From assembly GCA_028825445.1 (NCBI GenBank), contig JAPKAD010000020.1, forward strand, positions 1 through 40,563: a DNA stretch of 40,563 nt, in the 5' to 3' direction. The stretch is from Octadecabacter sp. GTDB taxonomy: Bacteria; Pseudomonadota; Alphaproteobacteria; Rhodobacterales; Rhodobacteraceae. Shown in pieces: positions 1 to 8,497 of this stretch. Under the pieces are notes generated by a model that did no database searches, was not told where the DNA came from, and was given only the letters and a program-made list of their open reading frames with translations. The position numbers and the translations under genes were made by a program. Position 1 is the first letter of the stretch. Every line of letters starts with the position of its first letter.

Positions 1-1
1 T

Positions 2-248
2 GCTGACAGTTATGAAGCCAAGGCGACAATCCACTTGTTGGATGTACACAGCCAAGGCATTTCGACCGCAAATGAGTTCAATGTTACAAACTCAATCGAG
101 TCTAGTATCATAGGTGCTGGCCCTATTGCACCAACAGGGGGGCGTGACCCCGGACTTAAAGCGTTCAGGGTTCTGGTCTGCTTGTCTGGTAATTCTGGCG
201 ATAGCTTTTGGTGTTCTCGTACGTGATACTTGGAAACCTCTGAATTGA
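2..248 (+). pseudogene. 3' end of an unidentified gene, frameshifted at a G6 tract
   Basis: The window opens inside a reading frame running from base 2 to a stop at 226. Switching frame at the run of six G (137-142) gives a better C-terminus: dropping one G joins the upstream frame to one ending at 248. That version ends in a hydrophobic segment (about 17 residues around LVILAIAFGVLV) followed by a short charged tail, like a C-terminal membrane anchor. I do not recognise the family; a polysaccharide chain-length-determinant-type tail is one possibility. The break could be a real frameshift, a slippage site or a sequencing error. There is no start codon in the window. Confidence 0.35.
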
Positions 249-490
249 GTTTTGAACGTTGTTGTTTTCACGCTGTTTATGTGTCTTGGGTATGAAGTTT
301 AGTGCCCTTCTTTATTCAACCATCCACGCCACATTTATTTGTTGCTAAATCTTTAGGACTATTTTTATAGATATATCGTACGATTATATAAAGCTTTTGA
401 TTAAATAAGCTCAAAGGCCTTTGCTATTTATGATTAAATAAAATTATTAATACGTATTATAATCTGAATTTAATTAGTTGGGGTTTCAAT

Positions 491-1612
491 TTGCATAATG
501 CGATCAGACAGCTCAAAAAAAAATCACTGCACAACATGGGTTTTAAAAATCCTGAGCCGAATACTCGGAAATCGTACACATCAAAGATTGTAGATGACGT
601 CAATGTTGAGGTTTCAATGAATCAACAAAGATCTGGACTTTCCAGCGCATCAATAGTTACTGATAGAGACTTTAACGTTAAGAGTGTTTCTCAATCATTC
701 TACGATATTTACAATATAAATCCGTTATCAATTCCTGTATCCATGAATGAGATAGTTTGCGCCCGAAAGACAGCAAATTGGTTCGGATTGTCAGAGGCTT
801 TTAGTGAACTCGATACCCTAGAAGCTGTAGTGCATAAACTTCAAAACAATCAATACTTTCAAGACTTTCATATTTCGCTCACGGGCGAAGTGATAAGCGT
901 AACTCATTACAGAGACTCTGAGAGCGGGAATATATTCGTTAATTATAGTCCTACCGCTGCAAGAGTAGGGTTAACATCAGAAAGATCTCACGAAATTAGA
1001 GGGTTAATGGCCTTACGTGATCTAATAAAATTGGGAATGTTTGGCATATCTCCACTATCCTTTGAACTGAACCAGCCTGAAGGACAGACATGTGCGGCTT
1101 TAATCTGCGCTCCTAAATCTGGAAGGCTAATTATTTTAGATGAAGCAGAAAATTTTCCAGAATTAATTGATATCCAGTTTGTTAAAGATTTATTGCTGTC
1201 AACGCAGGACATAAGTCGTGCTCTCGACAAGGATAATCAATATTCAGTTCGCGTCGAACTTGAAGGCAGCGATCTACAACTTATTCTGAAAAGACAACTT
1301 TTCTATCCAGGTGGTCCCAGTCTGTTGGTAGGAAAAATAACGAGGTTGTGGTGTGGTATCACTACGGAAAGCATTTTAAATAAATTCTCAAATTTTTCTT
1401 TAAAAGAAGCAGAAATTATCTGTCTTCTTGCACATGGACACACCTTGAAGGAGGCTGCTGAGGAGACCGGCAAAGCACATGTTACTGTTTCCTTACAAGC
1501 GCGGAGTGCGCAGCACAAAGCTGGTGAGCGCAGTATAAGCGCGTTGATAGCGAGAATAACCCACTCTTGGCCGCAGAATATTCAAACGAGTGCAAACGGC
1601 CAGTTTAGGTAG
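491..1612 (+). CDS. LuxR-type helix-turn-helix transcriptional regulator
   Basis: This 373-residue protein has a C-terminal LuxR/GerE-type DNA-binding domain at about residues 299-360. The diagnostic pattern is visible: SLKEAEIICLLAHGHTLKEAA, then the recognition-helix region with TVSLQARSAQHKAG. The first 290 residues form a sensor region that may hold a PAS-like fold (about residues 50-140), but no phosphoacceptor receiver domain or autoinducer motif is evident. The start taken here is TTG at 491 with a GGGG-rich stretch 7-8 bases upstream; an in-frame ATG at 536 is the alternative. The gene stands alone, is AT-rich, and follows an AT-rich spacer (249-490) in which I see nothing else. Target genes cannot be inferred from position, since the next element is a dead transposase. 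Confidence 0.75.
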   Translation: MHNAIRQLKKKSLHNMGFKNPEPNTRKSYTSKIVDDVNVEVSMNQQRSGLSSASIVTDRDFNVKSVSQSFYDIYNINPLSIPVSMNEIVCARKTANWFGLSEAFSELDTLEAVVHKLQNNQYFQDFHISLTGEVISVTHYRDSESGNIFVNYSPTAARVGLTSERSHEIRGLMALRDLIKLGMFGISPLSFELNQPEGQTCAALICAPKSGRLIILDEAENFPELIDIQFVKDLLLSTQDISRALDKDNQYSVRVELEGSDLQLILKRQLFYPGGPSLLVGKITRLWCGITTESILNKFSNFSLKEAEIICLLAHGHTLKEAAEETGKAHVTVSLQARSAQHKAGERSISALIARITHSWPQNIQTSANGQFR

Positions 1613-1757
1613 CGGCCACTTCAGGTGCTTTTACGTTTTTTAAGTTGTTCTACTTGTCTGGTTTAGTGATGAAAAAATCATGCATATACTGACCACCATG
1701 CAGGGCCTGAAGAATTTCAGTAACACTCGTGAAATCTTTGCTTATGCAATTTAGACT

Positions 1758-2387
1758 TATCATCGCTTCGCAATAAGCACGATAGACCTTGAAGACCTGT
1801 TGGCTGCGCAGGGCGCGATTGTCAGCCGGGAAGCAGTTCGGTTGTGGTGCAACTTCGTTAGCATTTCGCAGATTGCATCCACTAGGATTAATCGTGGCCG
1901 AACGACACGTGGCATCTGGACGTGGTCGTGATCACGATCGGTGGTAAAGAAACATTGTCTGTTTCTTGAAATCAACACGAATGGCGTCGTTTTGGATATT
2001 CCAGTACAAACTCGTATGAATGCGCAAGCTGCAAAACGATTTTTCAAAAGACTGGATGCACAGTTTAGCGAACCCATGGTCGTCATAACTGACAAATTGC
2101 GTAGCTATATCAAGCCAATTAAAACACTTACCCCAGACGCTGATCACCGCGCGCACAAGGCTTTTAGCAATACAATTATAGTGTCGCACAGGCCAACCCG
2201 CAAGTAAGAGAAGATCTTTGGCAAGTTCAAATCCCACCGGCAGGCTCAGAAATTTCTATCCACGCTTGACCAGATGAACCTAATCTTTCAGCCCCGCCAC
2301 TATCAACTCACCGCAACTTCACATTGCCACGCCCGCTTTGATGCCAACTCCCTCTGGGCCGAGTACACCACTAAAATGGTGGCATGA
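1758..2387 (+). mobile_element. Degenerate IS6-family transposase
   Basis: Translations across several frames rebuild an IS6/IS26-type DDE transposase: YHRF...DLEDLLAAQGAIVSREAVRLW, then TWHLD (first catalytic Asp), VLDIPVQTRMNAQAAKRFFKR, VVITDKLRSY (second Asp), SHRPTRK and a C-terminal FGKFKSHRQAQKFLS stretch. The frame breaks near 1930-1950, where TWHLD passes into a different frame, and there is an in-frame TAA at about 2205-2207. The family's conserved RAENSHQPTR block has become NTIIVSHRPTR, so the catalytic Glu is gone. The N-terminus is missing. A sequence resembling a worn IS6 terminal repeat (TTTGCAAATGC) lies about 10 bases past the stop. This copy cannot transpose by itself. Confidence 0.8.
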
Positions 2388-2450
2388 ACCTGCCTTTGCA
2401 AATGCTTCACAATCTGACGCCAATAACTTGGCAATACCCTTCAGCATGCT

Positions 2451-4487
2451 TCATTTGGGCTTTGCCCGCCGCAACTGAATTATAACAATTGGTAGTATTA
2501 AAACAAGGCCAGCTGCCATCGTTGCCAAGCCCGGGGCAATGAACAAAAATGAAACAAGGGCGACCCACCATCTTTCCCATTTTTCTAACGAAGCGAACAG
2601 GTAGCCCGAGAACGCCACACCAAGTGATGCGATCCCGAGCATCGCGCCAAGCAGAGTCACCGAGAACAACCACCACGTAAATCCGTCCGCGACCAGTAAT
2701 AAAGCTGGCGAATAAACGAATACGAAAGGCACAAGTGCTTTCGCGATGCCGAGCCGGAACGCTGTGTTGCCCGTCTTGAAAGGGTTAGACCCAGCAATTC
2801 CTGCCGCTGCGTAGGCCGCAAGCGCAACGGGAGGTGTGATATCCGCCAATACCCCGTAATAGAAGACAAAGAAGTGCGCAACGAGAGGTTCCACTTGTAA
2901 CTGCGCCAACGCAGGGGCAGCCACAGCAACAAGAATTATATAAGTTGCTGTTGTAGGGATGCCCGCACCCATAATGATGCACGAAAATGCGATTAGAACC
3001 AACGACGTGAACAGCGTCCATTGACCAACTGTAAAGTAACCCAGCACAGGCAGCGTGCTAAAGAACGTGCCTATGTCTGTCGCGGTTTGCACGACAACGT
3101 AGCCAAGACGAAATCCAACGCCAGTTAGCGTCACAACTCCTACAACAACGCCAACGGTCGCCGCAGCGGCACCGACAGCCAAGGTGTTCTTCGCACCCGC
3201 TGCGAGAGAATTCCACAGGTCTGGAATTGTCAGGCGACGGTTGGGGTTCAAAAAGCCAACAACCACACAGGCGATGATCCCGTAAACGGCGGCGAAATCA
3301 GGCGTGCGCCCTGACAGAATAAAATAAACAAGGATAATCAGCGGTATGAGGCTGAGCCAATGATCACGCAGTACAACGCCTAATTTGGGCAATTCTTCGG
3401 CGCGAAGACCGCGCAAACCCAGCTTTTTGGCCTCAAGATGGACCATAATGAAAATACCAAAATAGTGCAGCAAGGCGGGAAACAGCGCCGCGGCTAATAC
3501 ATCGCGCAGTGGAATTTCCAGATATTCGACCATAATAAACGCCGCAGCGCCCAAAATTGGTGGTGTGATCTGCCCACCAGTCGACGACGTCGCCTCAACT
3601 GCGGCAGCAAAATGCGCTGGATATCCAACTTTTTTCATCGCCGGAATTGTTAATGCACCCGTCGTTACAGTGTTGGCGATGGACGATCCTGAAATCGTGC
3701 CCATAAACGCACTGGAAAAAATTGCAACTTTCGCAGGACCGCCAGAATAACGCCCCGCAATCACCAAAGCGATGTCGATGAATAATTGCCCAAGACCGAT
3801 GCGCGTCGCCAGAACGCCAAATAGGATAAATAGAAACACATACTTAGCCATCACACCGATCGCGATGCCATAAATTCCCTGATTGGTCATGTAAAGATGG
3901 TTGATAATTCCAAGCCATGATGACCCGCCATGTTTAAGCGCACCTGGCATCCATGGTCCAAAATACGCAAAGCCAATAAACATGAGGCCAATAATCGGTA
4001 GGGTCGGACCAATGCTGCGCCGAGTTGCCTCAAGCGTTAGGATCAATAGGCATGAGCCCATAAATATGTCCGAGGGCGAGGGATTGCCAACTCTTTGGGA
4101 CAATGCTTCGGGGGGTAAAAGCGGCAAATACATCGCTGCCGCCACGGCCAGTATAGCCAGCGCCACATCAGTCAGCGGCACACCTTCAAACCTATACCAA
4201 ACCTTGGGAGCGATCATATTGCTGGACTTACGCAGCCCAAACAACAAAAAGACTAAAGCAAGGACGAATGACAAATGAATGCCACGGTGGACAAGTTCGC
4301 GAATTAAACCAAAGCCTGACGCGTAAAAATGATAAACCGACATCGCGACCAATATCCCAGCGATCAAAATGCCAAGTTTTTTGCCTGTGGGACGAAACGC
4401 TGTTTCAGGATCAAATTCTCGCTCAATCTCGGCTAGCTGTTCTGAGGTCAACGCAGTTGTGGTGTCAGCTTGAAGATCAGCGGCCAT
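2451..4487 (-). CDS. TRAP transporter permease, fused 4TM/12TM (TAXI type)
   Basis: This 678-residue multi-span inner-membrane protein is the permease of a TRAP importer in which the small DctQ-like and large DctM-like parts are one chain, as is usual for TAXI-type systems. Hydrophobic segments run almost end to end after a 35-residue charged cytoplasmic N-terminus. Glycine-rich DctM-type stretches are visible: GGPAKVAIFSSAFMGTISGS, then ATSSTGGQITPPILGAAAF, and GAGIPTTATYIILV with ADITPPVALAAYAAA in the second half. It works with the TAXI receptor encoded immediately upstream on the same strand (4577-5581) and uses an ion gradient to import an organic acid or similar anion. The substrate is not predictable from sequence. 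The start at 4487 has only a weak ribosome site, and a terminator-like hairpin lies between receptor and permease. Confidence 0.93.
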   Translation of the reverse strand: MAADLQADTTTALTSEQLAEIEREFDPETAFRPTGKKLGILIAGILVAMSVYHFYASGFGLIRELVHRGIHLSFVLALVFLLFGLRKSSNMIAPKVWYRFEGVPLTDVALAILAVAAAMYLPLLPPEALSQRVGNPSPSDIFMGSCLLILTLEATRRSIGPTLPIIGLMFIGFAYFGPWMPGALKHGGSSWLGIINHLYMTNQGIYGIAIGVMAKYVFLFILFGVLATRIGLGQLFIDIALVIAGRYSGGPAKVAIFSSAFMGTISGSSIANTVTTGALTIPAMKKVGYPAHFAAAVEATSSTGGQITPPILGAAAFIMVEYLEIPLRDVLAAALFPALLHYFGIFIMVHLEAKKLGLRGLRAEELPKLGVVLRDHWLSLIPLIILVYFILSGRTPDFAAVYGIIACVVVGFLNPNRRLTIPDLWNSLAAGAKNTLAVGAAAATVGVVVGVVTLTGVGFRLGYVVVQTATDIGTFFSTLPVLGYFTVGQWTLFTSLVLIAFSCIIMGAGIPTTATYIILVAVAAPALAQLQVEPLVAHFFVFYYGVLADITPPVALAAYAAAGIAGSNPFKTGNTAFRLGIAKALVPFVFVYSPALLLVADGFTWWLFSVTLLGAMLGIASLGVAFSGYLFASLEKWERWWVALVSFLFIAPGLATMAAGLVLILPIVIIQLRRAKPK

Positions 4488-4526
4488 GGCGAAAATTCCG
4501 TTTATAACGTGTCTTTATATGAAAAA

Positions 4527-4552
4527 ATCTCGGGCACAAATGCGCCCGAGAT
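4527..4552 (-). terminator. Hairpin between TAXI receptor and permease, terminator-like
   Basis: A perfect 9-bp stem (ATCTCGGGC, 4527-4535, with GCCCGAGAT, 4544-4552) closes an 8-base loop. On the minus strand it is followed at once by a run of T (complement of 4522-4527) and further T-rich sequence. It sits 25 bases after the receptor stop and about 40 before the permease start. It fits a partial Rho-independent terminator or mRNA 3' stabiliser that lets the periplasmic receptor be made in excess over the permease. Confidence 0.65.
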
Positions 4553-4576
4553 CTGAGTTATTAGATCAGCTGCTGG

Positions 4577-5581
4577 TTACTCGATCAGGCCTGCTTCGCG
4601 GTAGAAACGCTCGGCACCGGGGTGCAAAGGAACACCAACCCCGCTCAGGGCCGTTTCCGTTGTAATCGTGCTGCCTTTGGCGTGACCAACGTCAAGCAAT
4701 GTGCGGGTTTCGTCATTCCACAATGCGGCCGTGATGTTGTAGATCAGTTCTTCGTCCTCGTTCGCGGACGTGTACCATTGCGCACCAACGGCAACCGTGG
4801 TGACCGCATCAACGCCTTCGTACGTGTTTGCAGGAATGTCCGATGACGCAAAGAAACCATAAGCGTCAGTCAACGCATCCGCAGCGGCACCGTCGATTGG
4901 CACCAGCTTGATGTCAGCCGCAGATGCTAGTTCAACCAAAGTACCAGTCGGATAACCGGCAACTACAAAAAACGCATCAATGCGACCGTTGCGCAGGGCA
5001 TCTGCCGCTGCGCCACCTTTAAGGGCCTCAGCTGTCAAATCATCGGTGGACAGCCCGTTGGCCTCGAGGATCAAGTTCGCGTCGACGTAGGTGCCTGAAC
5101 CTGGTTCATCCAGAGACACGCGCTTACCAGCAAGGTCAGCCACGGAATTGATGCCGCTGTCGGCCAATGCCACCAGGTGAATGTGCTCTTCAAACAATGC
5201 GGCGATTGTACGCAGCTCAGTCGCAGGTGCACTGCCTTCCATGGTGCCAGTACCAGTATAGGCCCAGTATGCTACATCCGATTGTGCGAAACCGGAGTTG
5301 CGCAAGCCAGAACTAACCGCGTTCAAGTTGTCCACAGAACCACGCGATGACACAGCAGATGCGATCAACCCGTCAACACCACAAGAACCACCATCACCAC
5401 ACTCACGTGAACCAGGAGGTTTTGAAATCGCGTTCGCAATGACGCCACCAACTGGATAATACGTATAGGAAGTACCACCTGTACCAATTGTAAAGAACGT
5501 CAGCTCTTGTGCGACGGCGGAACCCGCCATGCCGAGAGCCAAAGCCGCGCCAATCGCAGCCGTTTTTATCGTATGGATCAT
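4577..5581 (-). CDS. TAXI-family TRAP transporter solute-binding receptor
   Basis: This 334-residue periplasmic receptor has a signal peptide ending in AVA-QE near residue 25. The mature start LTFFTIGTGGTSYTYYPVGG is the hallmark of TAXI (TRAP-associated extracytoplasmic immunogenic) receptors, as is the central SLDEPGSGTYVDANLIL stretch. The family binds organic acids such as glutamate or 2-oxoglutarate and hands them to a fused TRAP permease, here the next gene. The start is firm: AAGGAGG lies 6-7 bases before the ATG at 5581. It is the first gene of a two-gene operon and is separated from the permease by the hairpin at 4527-4552. A four-cysteine-region insert near residues 61-68 (ECGDGGSCG) is common in this family and may form a disulfide. 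Confidence 0.93.
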   Translation of the reverse strand: MIHTIKTAAIGAALALGMAGSAVAQELTFFTIGTGGTSYTYYPVGGVIANAISKPPGSRECGDGGSCGVDGLIASAVSSRGSVDNLNAVSSGLRNSGFAQSDVAYWAYTGTGTMEGSAPATELRTIAALFEEHIHLVALADSGINSVADLAGKRVSLDEPGSGTYVDANLILEANGLSTDDLTAEALKGGAAADALRNGRIDAFFVVAGYPTGTLVELASAADIKLVPIDGAAADALTDAYGFFASSDIPANTYEGVDAVTTVAVGAQWYTSANEDEELIYNITAALWNDETRTLLDVGHAKGSTITTETALSGVGVPLHPGAERFYREAGLIE

Positions 5582-6092
5582 GTGATCCTCCTTGAGTTAT
5601 TTGGGCCTTTTTCACCCTCGTGGGTAAGGCCGTTGAGATAAGGTCATTACCATTTCATGTGGGTCCGGGTCACGTTCCACGTTTTGAAATCCCACAAAAA
5701 TTTATGATTCCCTTTTTCACAATGCCCCGCTTCCCTACTAAAGTGCAACGTTATCTGCTTTCCTGCGCTGTTTGGTACACGTCACAACGGTTGTTATAAT
5801 ATGCTTGAAGCAGCCATTCTCTGCGGTCAAACGACTTTTTTAAAGCTAAATGTCCACTTCCACTCCGGATATGCAAAAAACTCGCGCGTGCGGCAAATTT
5901 CCACTTTCCACCCTTCATGTAGGAGTATGCGCAATGCAGCATTTGTCACAAACAACCTTAGCTAACTTTCACCACTACTTTACGTTGCTGTCCCATTGCA
6001 GCCATTCGTGCTGAGAGCCACATTTAGGGGTTAAAATGTCAGTTAACTGGCAAAGCGCTACTTTACTTCTTTGAGTTTAAGCTCTGCTTTGA
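5582..6092. other. Non-coding spacer between TAXI receptor and tenA
   Basis: About 510 bases without a convincing gene. It should carry the promoter of the TRAP operon, which reads leftward. A 63-codon minus-strand frame (5751-5942) has no ribosome site and looks like chance or decayed sequence. I see no riboswitch, repeat array or RNA gene here. Confidence 0.5.
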
Positions 6093-6743
6093 TTAATGCA
6101 GCTCCATCGCGGCATCAAAGAATGCACACTCACAATAAACGGCCTTCTGAAACATTGTAGCAGTGTTGACTTGTTGTTGTTCGGTTAAATTGGGCCAAAT
6201 ATCATCAAGCTGGTGACGCAAGTGAGCGACAACCGCTTCAAATCCTTCCCCAGTGTGAAGATCAATCCATTCCGCAAACCAGAATGGTAGGTTGGTGTCA
6301 TATCCTTTGTAACGGTCTGCCCAGGTCAGATAGCTCCACTCAGCGACGACAAGAACAGCCAGCATTTGTTCATACCTACCTGACGTCCGTGCCTCTACCA
6401 TCAGCGCCTGAAATTCGCAGGTCCTCAAGGCAGGTGATACGTTCTGTTCAAATTTTGAAACATCCAGCGCATCAAAACAACGTAAAAAGTAGGTATTTTC
6501 TGTACTGGTTACGAGACCTAGAAACTGTGCCATGGGCACGCCATCAGCAAGTGTTGGCGCGTGGGCTATAGCCGTTGCCAAAAGCCGCACGAATTGGTCG
6601 ACAAATTTGTAATCTTGAATTAAATACCATTTCATCTTTTCAAGTGGTAGAGAACCGTCTGCCAATTCTTTGCAAAATTGGTGGTCCGTCGCAGCGTCCC
6701 ATTCACTTTGAACGGTCTGTCTGAGGTAATCTGTGGGGCGCAT
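6093..6743 (-). CDS. tenA: TenA-family protein (thiaminase II-like), TenA_E subtype
   Basis: This 216-residue all-helical protein of the TenA/PqqC fold matches the family length. TenA hydrolyses amino-pyrimidine breakdown products of thiamin so the pyrimidine can be salvaged. Residues visible are Asp44 in LIQDYKF and Glu205 in YCECAFF, the usual active-site pair. At position 135, where the classical Bacillus enzyme has its catalytic Cys, this protein has Glu (VVAEWSYLTWADR), so it belongs to the TenA_E group. That group acts on formylated or amino-pyrimidines rather than on thiamin itself. No TPP-riboswitch sequence is seen upstream on its strand, and no thiamin genes adjoin it. The nearby TAXI-TRAP operon is co-oriented but 510 bases away, so a link to pyrimidine uptake is only a guess. 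Confidence 0.85.
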   Translation of the reverse strand: MRPTDYLRQTVQSEWDAATDHQFCKELADGSLPLEKMKWYLIQDYKFVDQFVRLLATAIAHAPTLADGVPMAQFLGLVTSTENTYFLRCFDALDVSKFEQNVSPALRTCEFQALMVEARTSGRYEQMLAVLVVAEWSYLTWADRYKGYDTNLPFWFAEWIDLHTGEGFEAVVAHLRHQLDDIWPNLTEQQQVNTATMFQKAVYCECAFFDAAMELH

Positions 6744-7229
6744 ATTGTACTTTCTGTTTGAAGAAACTGATTTATGACAGCCTCTAAATGAAGTGGTTTA
6801 GATATACCCCTTCGGACCAACTGTATTCAACTAGTCCTTCTTGATCATCTCAATAACCTACCTCAAATAAATACACATTTAAACTATTCTAAAGTCACAT
6901 CAGGGTTGGAACTCGTATGTTCTTTAAAGACCGTCTTAAAGACAGCCTTAAATTTGTCTGACTTATCATCCGTAACAACAACAGCATCATGATTTAGTAG
7001 TGCGGTAGTTTTTTGGGTCATTAAAGTCAGAAGGACAACATCCAAGATGTCTGTCTTTTTACAAAAAAATGCATAGTCCTGCCCGCGGACATTAGTGGCT
7101 AGATGTCAGCATGACAAAAGAGCTCTCTCAAGTAATCATGTGGCCAAACTTTACAGCGGTCAGATCAATTTAAATTGAGATTTTAGGTAAAGTACACCAA
7201 TCTTGCCTAATAAATTTTTGGAGCACGTC
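6744..7229. other. Spacer between tenA and peroxiredoxin
   Basis: Roughly 490 bases separating divergent genes, presumably holding both promoters. On the minus strand an open frame runs from about 7090 to a TAG at 6884-6886, with an ATG at 7019-7021 giving a 45-residue product. Its composition looks protein-like (FKAVFKTVFKEH), but I recognise no family and see no ribosome site. It may be the tail of a decayed gene. Confidence 0.4.
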
Positions 7230-7796
7230 ATGACAAACTTAAATAAAGTTAATTGGTCACAACTTCCTCAACCCAAAGACGACGGAGCCGTTTCGCATCT
7301 GACGGGTGCTCAATTGAAGAACGTTAAATTGCCAGCAACTGACGGGTTCAAGATCGATCTTTCCACCCTGACAGGCACCACCGTAGTTTACGTATATCCA
7401 ATGACAGGTCAGCCAGATACGCCACTGCCTGATGGATGGGATGAAATACCCGGTGCGCGGGGCTGCACTCCACAATCTTGCGCATTTAGGGATCATTACG
7501 CTAATTTGAAGAACGTTGGCGTCGATCAACTCTATGGGCTTTCAACGCAGTCCACAAAATACCAAGCTGAGGCTGCTGACCGGATGCATCTTCCTTTTGC
7601 GATTTTGTCCGATGCAGATCATGAATTTAGCAAAGCAATGAATCTCCCCTTGTTCGAGGCTGACGGGATGAAGCTGCTCAAACGCCTCACCATGATCATT
7701 CGCGACGGAACAGTGATCAAAACCTTCTACCCAGTATTCCCACCAGATAGGAATGCAAACGAGGTGATTGATTGGCTAAAGTCAGATAAAAATTGA
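7230..7796 (+). CDS. Peroxiredoxin (AhpC/TSA-type, BCP-like)
   Basis: This is a thioredoxin-fold peroxidase of 188 residues from the ATG at 7230, which has GGAG 6 bases upstream; a TTG nine codons earlier lacks a ribosome site. The motif GCTPQSCAFRDHY places the peroxidatic Cys after GARG, with a second Cys five residues on. This CxxxxC spacing is typical of bacterioferritin-comigratory-type and related atypical two-cysteine enzymes. The central TTVVYVYPMTGQPDTPLPDGW strand and loop and the LPFAILSDADHEF stretch also fit. It would reduce hydrogen peroxide or organic peroxides in the cytoplasm with electrons from thioredoxin or a similar donor. It is monocistronic, with an AT-rich upstream region, and no regulator is adjacent. 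Confidence 0.88.
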   Translation: MTNLNKVNWSQLPQPKDDGAVSHLTGAQLKNVKLPATDGFKIDLSTLTGTTVVYVYPMTGQPDTPLPDGWDEIPGARGCTPQSCAFRDHYANLKNVGVDQLYGLSTQSTKYQAEAADRMHLPFAILSDADHEFSKAMNLPLFEADGMKLLKRLTMIIRDGTVIKTFYPVFPPDRNANEVIDWLKSDKN

Positions 7797-8167
7797 TAGA
7801 AGTACGTTTGCAATGACTAAGGTCCTTCACAGCGCTCTAAAACGACCGTTTGTTGAACATATTAAATCCCGTCAGGCCTTTGCCCATTTTTCACAAGCAA
7901 CCATAAGCAATACTTTTACCAAAAATGGCTTTATTCGCACAGCAGCCCTTGGTCACGACCGCAGCAAAGTCCCCCCTTTGGGTTCTGTTAATATTTCTTC
8001 ATTCCTCTCAGATTGATGTGATGAGTCAATAACTGATGACAGGTAACAAGGAGTATTCGGCTGGCAGCCTTTGGACTGCACACCTTCAAAGCTATTGATG
8101 AGCCAAGCGCTTGACTTGTTCACCTTATGTTCCTATATGTAAATGACAACATAATGGAGCTTTGGTC

Positions 8168-8497
8168 ATGACAAATAGTGTTAAGACAGGTGAGCACCTG
8201 CAATCGAACGATTACTATGTAGTACCTGCAACGGCAAAGCAGCTGAGCTATGCGCGTCAAATCGCAAGCTCGTACAAAGCAGTTTTGCCTCGGGAAATTG
8301 AGCAGGACAGGTATGCTTTGTCGCGCTGGATTGATGACAACAAACCTGAGCCCCTGACAGGACGATTTGCAAATTACCCGTCATCAAAACAGGTTGGATT
8401 TGCCGAACGTATTGCGCGTATGAAGCGCAACGTTGTCCCTCACGAGTGCTTCAGAGACAAAACTGCCATGTCGCGCTGGATTGATGAGAACCGTTAA
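8168..8497 (+). CDS. Small protein of two tandem 37-residue repeats
   Basis: This is a 109-residue soluble protein starting at the ATG at 8168, with GGAG 8 bases upstream. Residues 22-58 and 72-108 are the same unit twice, exactly 50 residues apart with no gap. Shared positions include KQ, A, IA, V, P, E, D, A and the block SRWID-N. The last block is also identical at DNA level (about 17 bases at 8321 and 8471). Each unit looks like two short amphipathic helices ending in SRWIDxN(K/R). I recognise this only as a hypothetical-protein type seen in alphaproteobacteria and assign no function. The protein is basic enough that nucleic-acid binding is imaginable. There is no operon partner. Confidence 0.7.
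   Translation: MTNSVKTGEHLQSNDYYVVPATAKQLSYARQIASSYKAVLPREIEQDRYALSRWIDDNKPEPLTGRFANYPSSKQVGFAERIARMKRNVVPHECFRDKTAMSRWIDENR

Noticed and set aside
1941..2207. Separate small gene inside the IS6 relic
   Set aside because: It is the middle of a transposase pseudogene that continues in and out of frame on both sides.
5751..5942. 63-codon minus-strand frame upstream of the TAXI receptor
   Set aside because: No ribosome site, odd residue make-up and no plausible partner; lies in the promoter spacer.
6744..7229. TPP riboswitch upstream of tenA
   Set aside because: The conserved CTGAGA and ACCTGAT-type elements are absent on the relevant strand.
7813..8016. 67-codon plus-strand frame after the peroxiredoxin
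   Set aside because: No ribosome site, no recognisable family and composition typical of spacer DNA.
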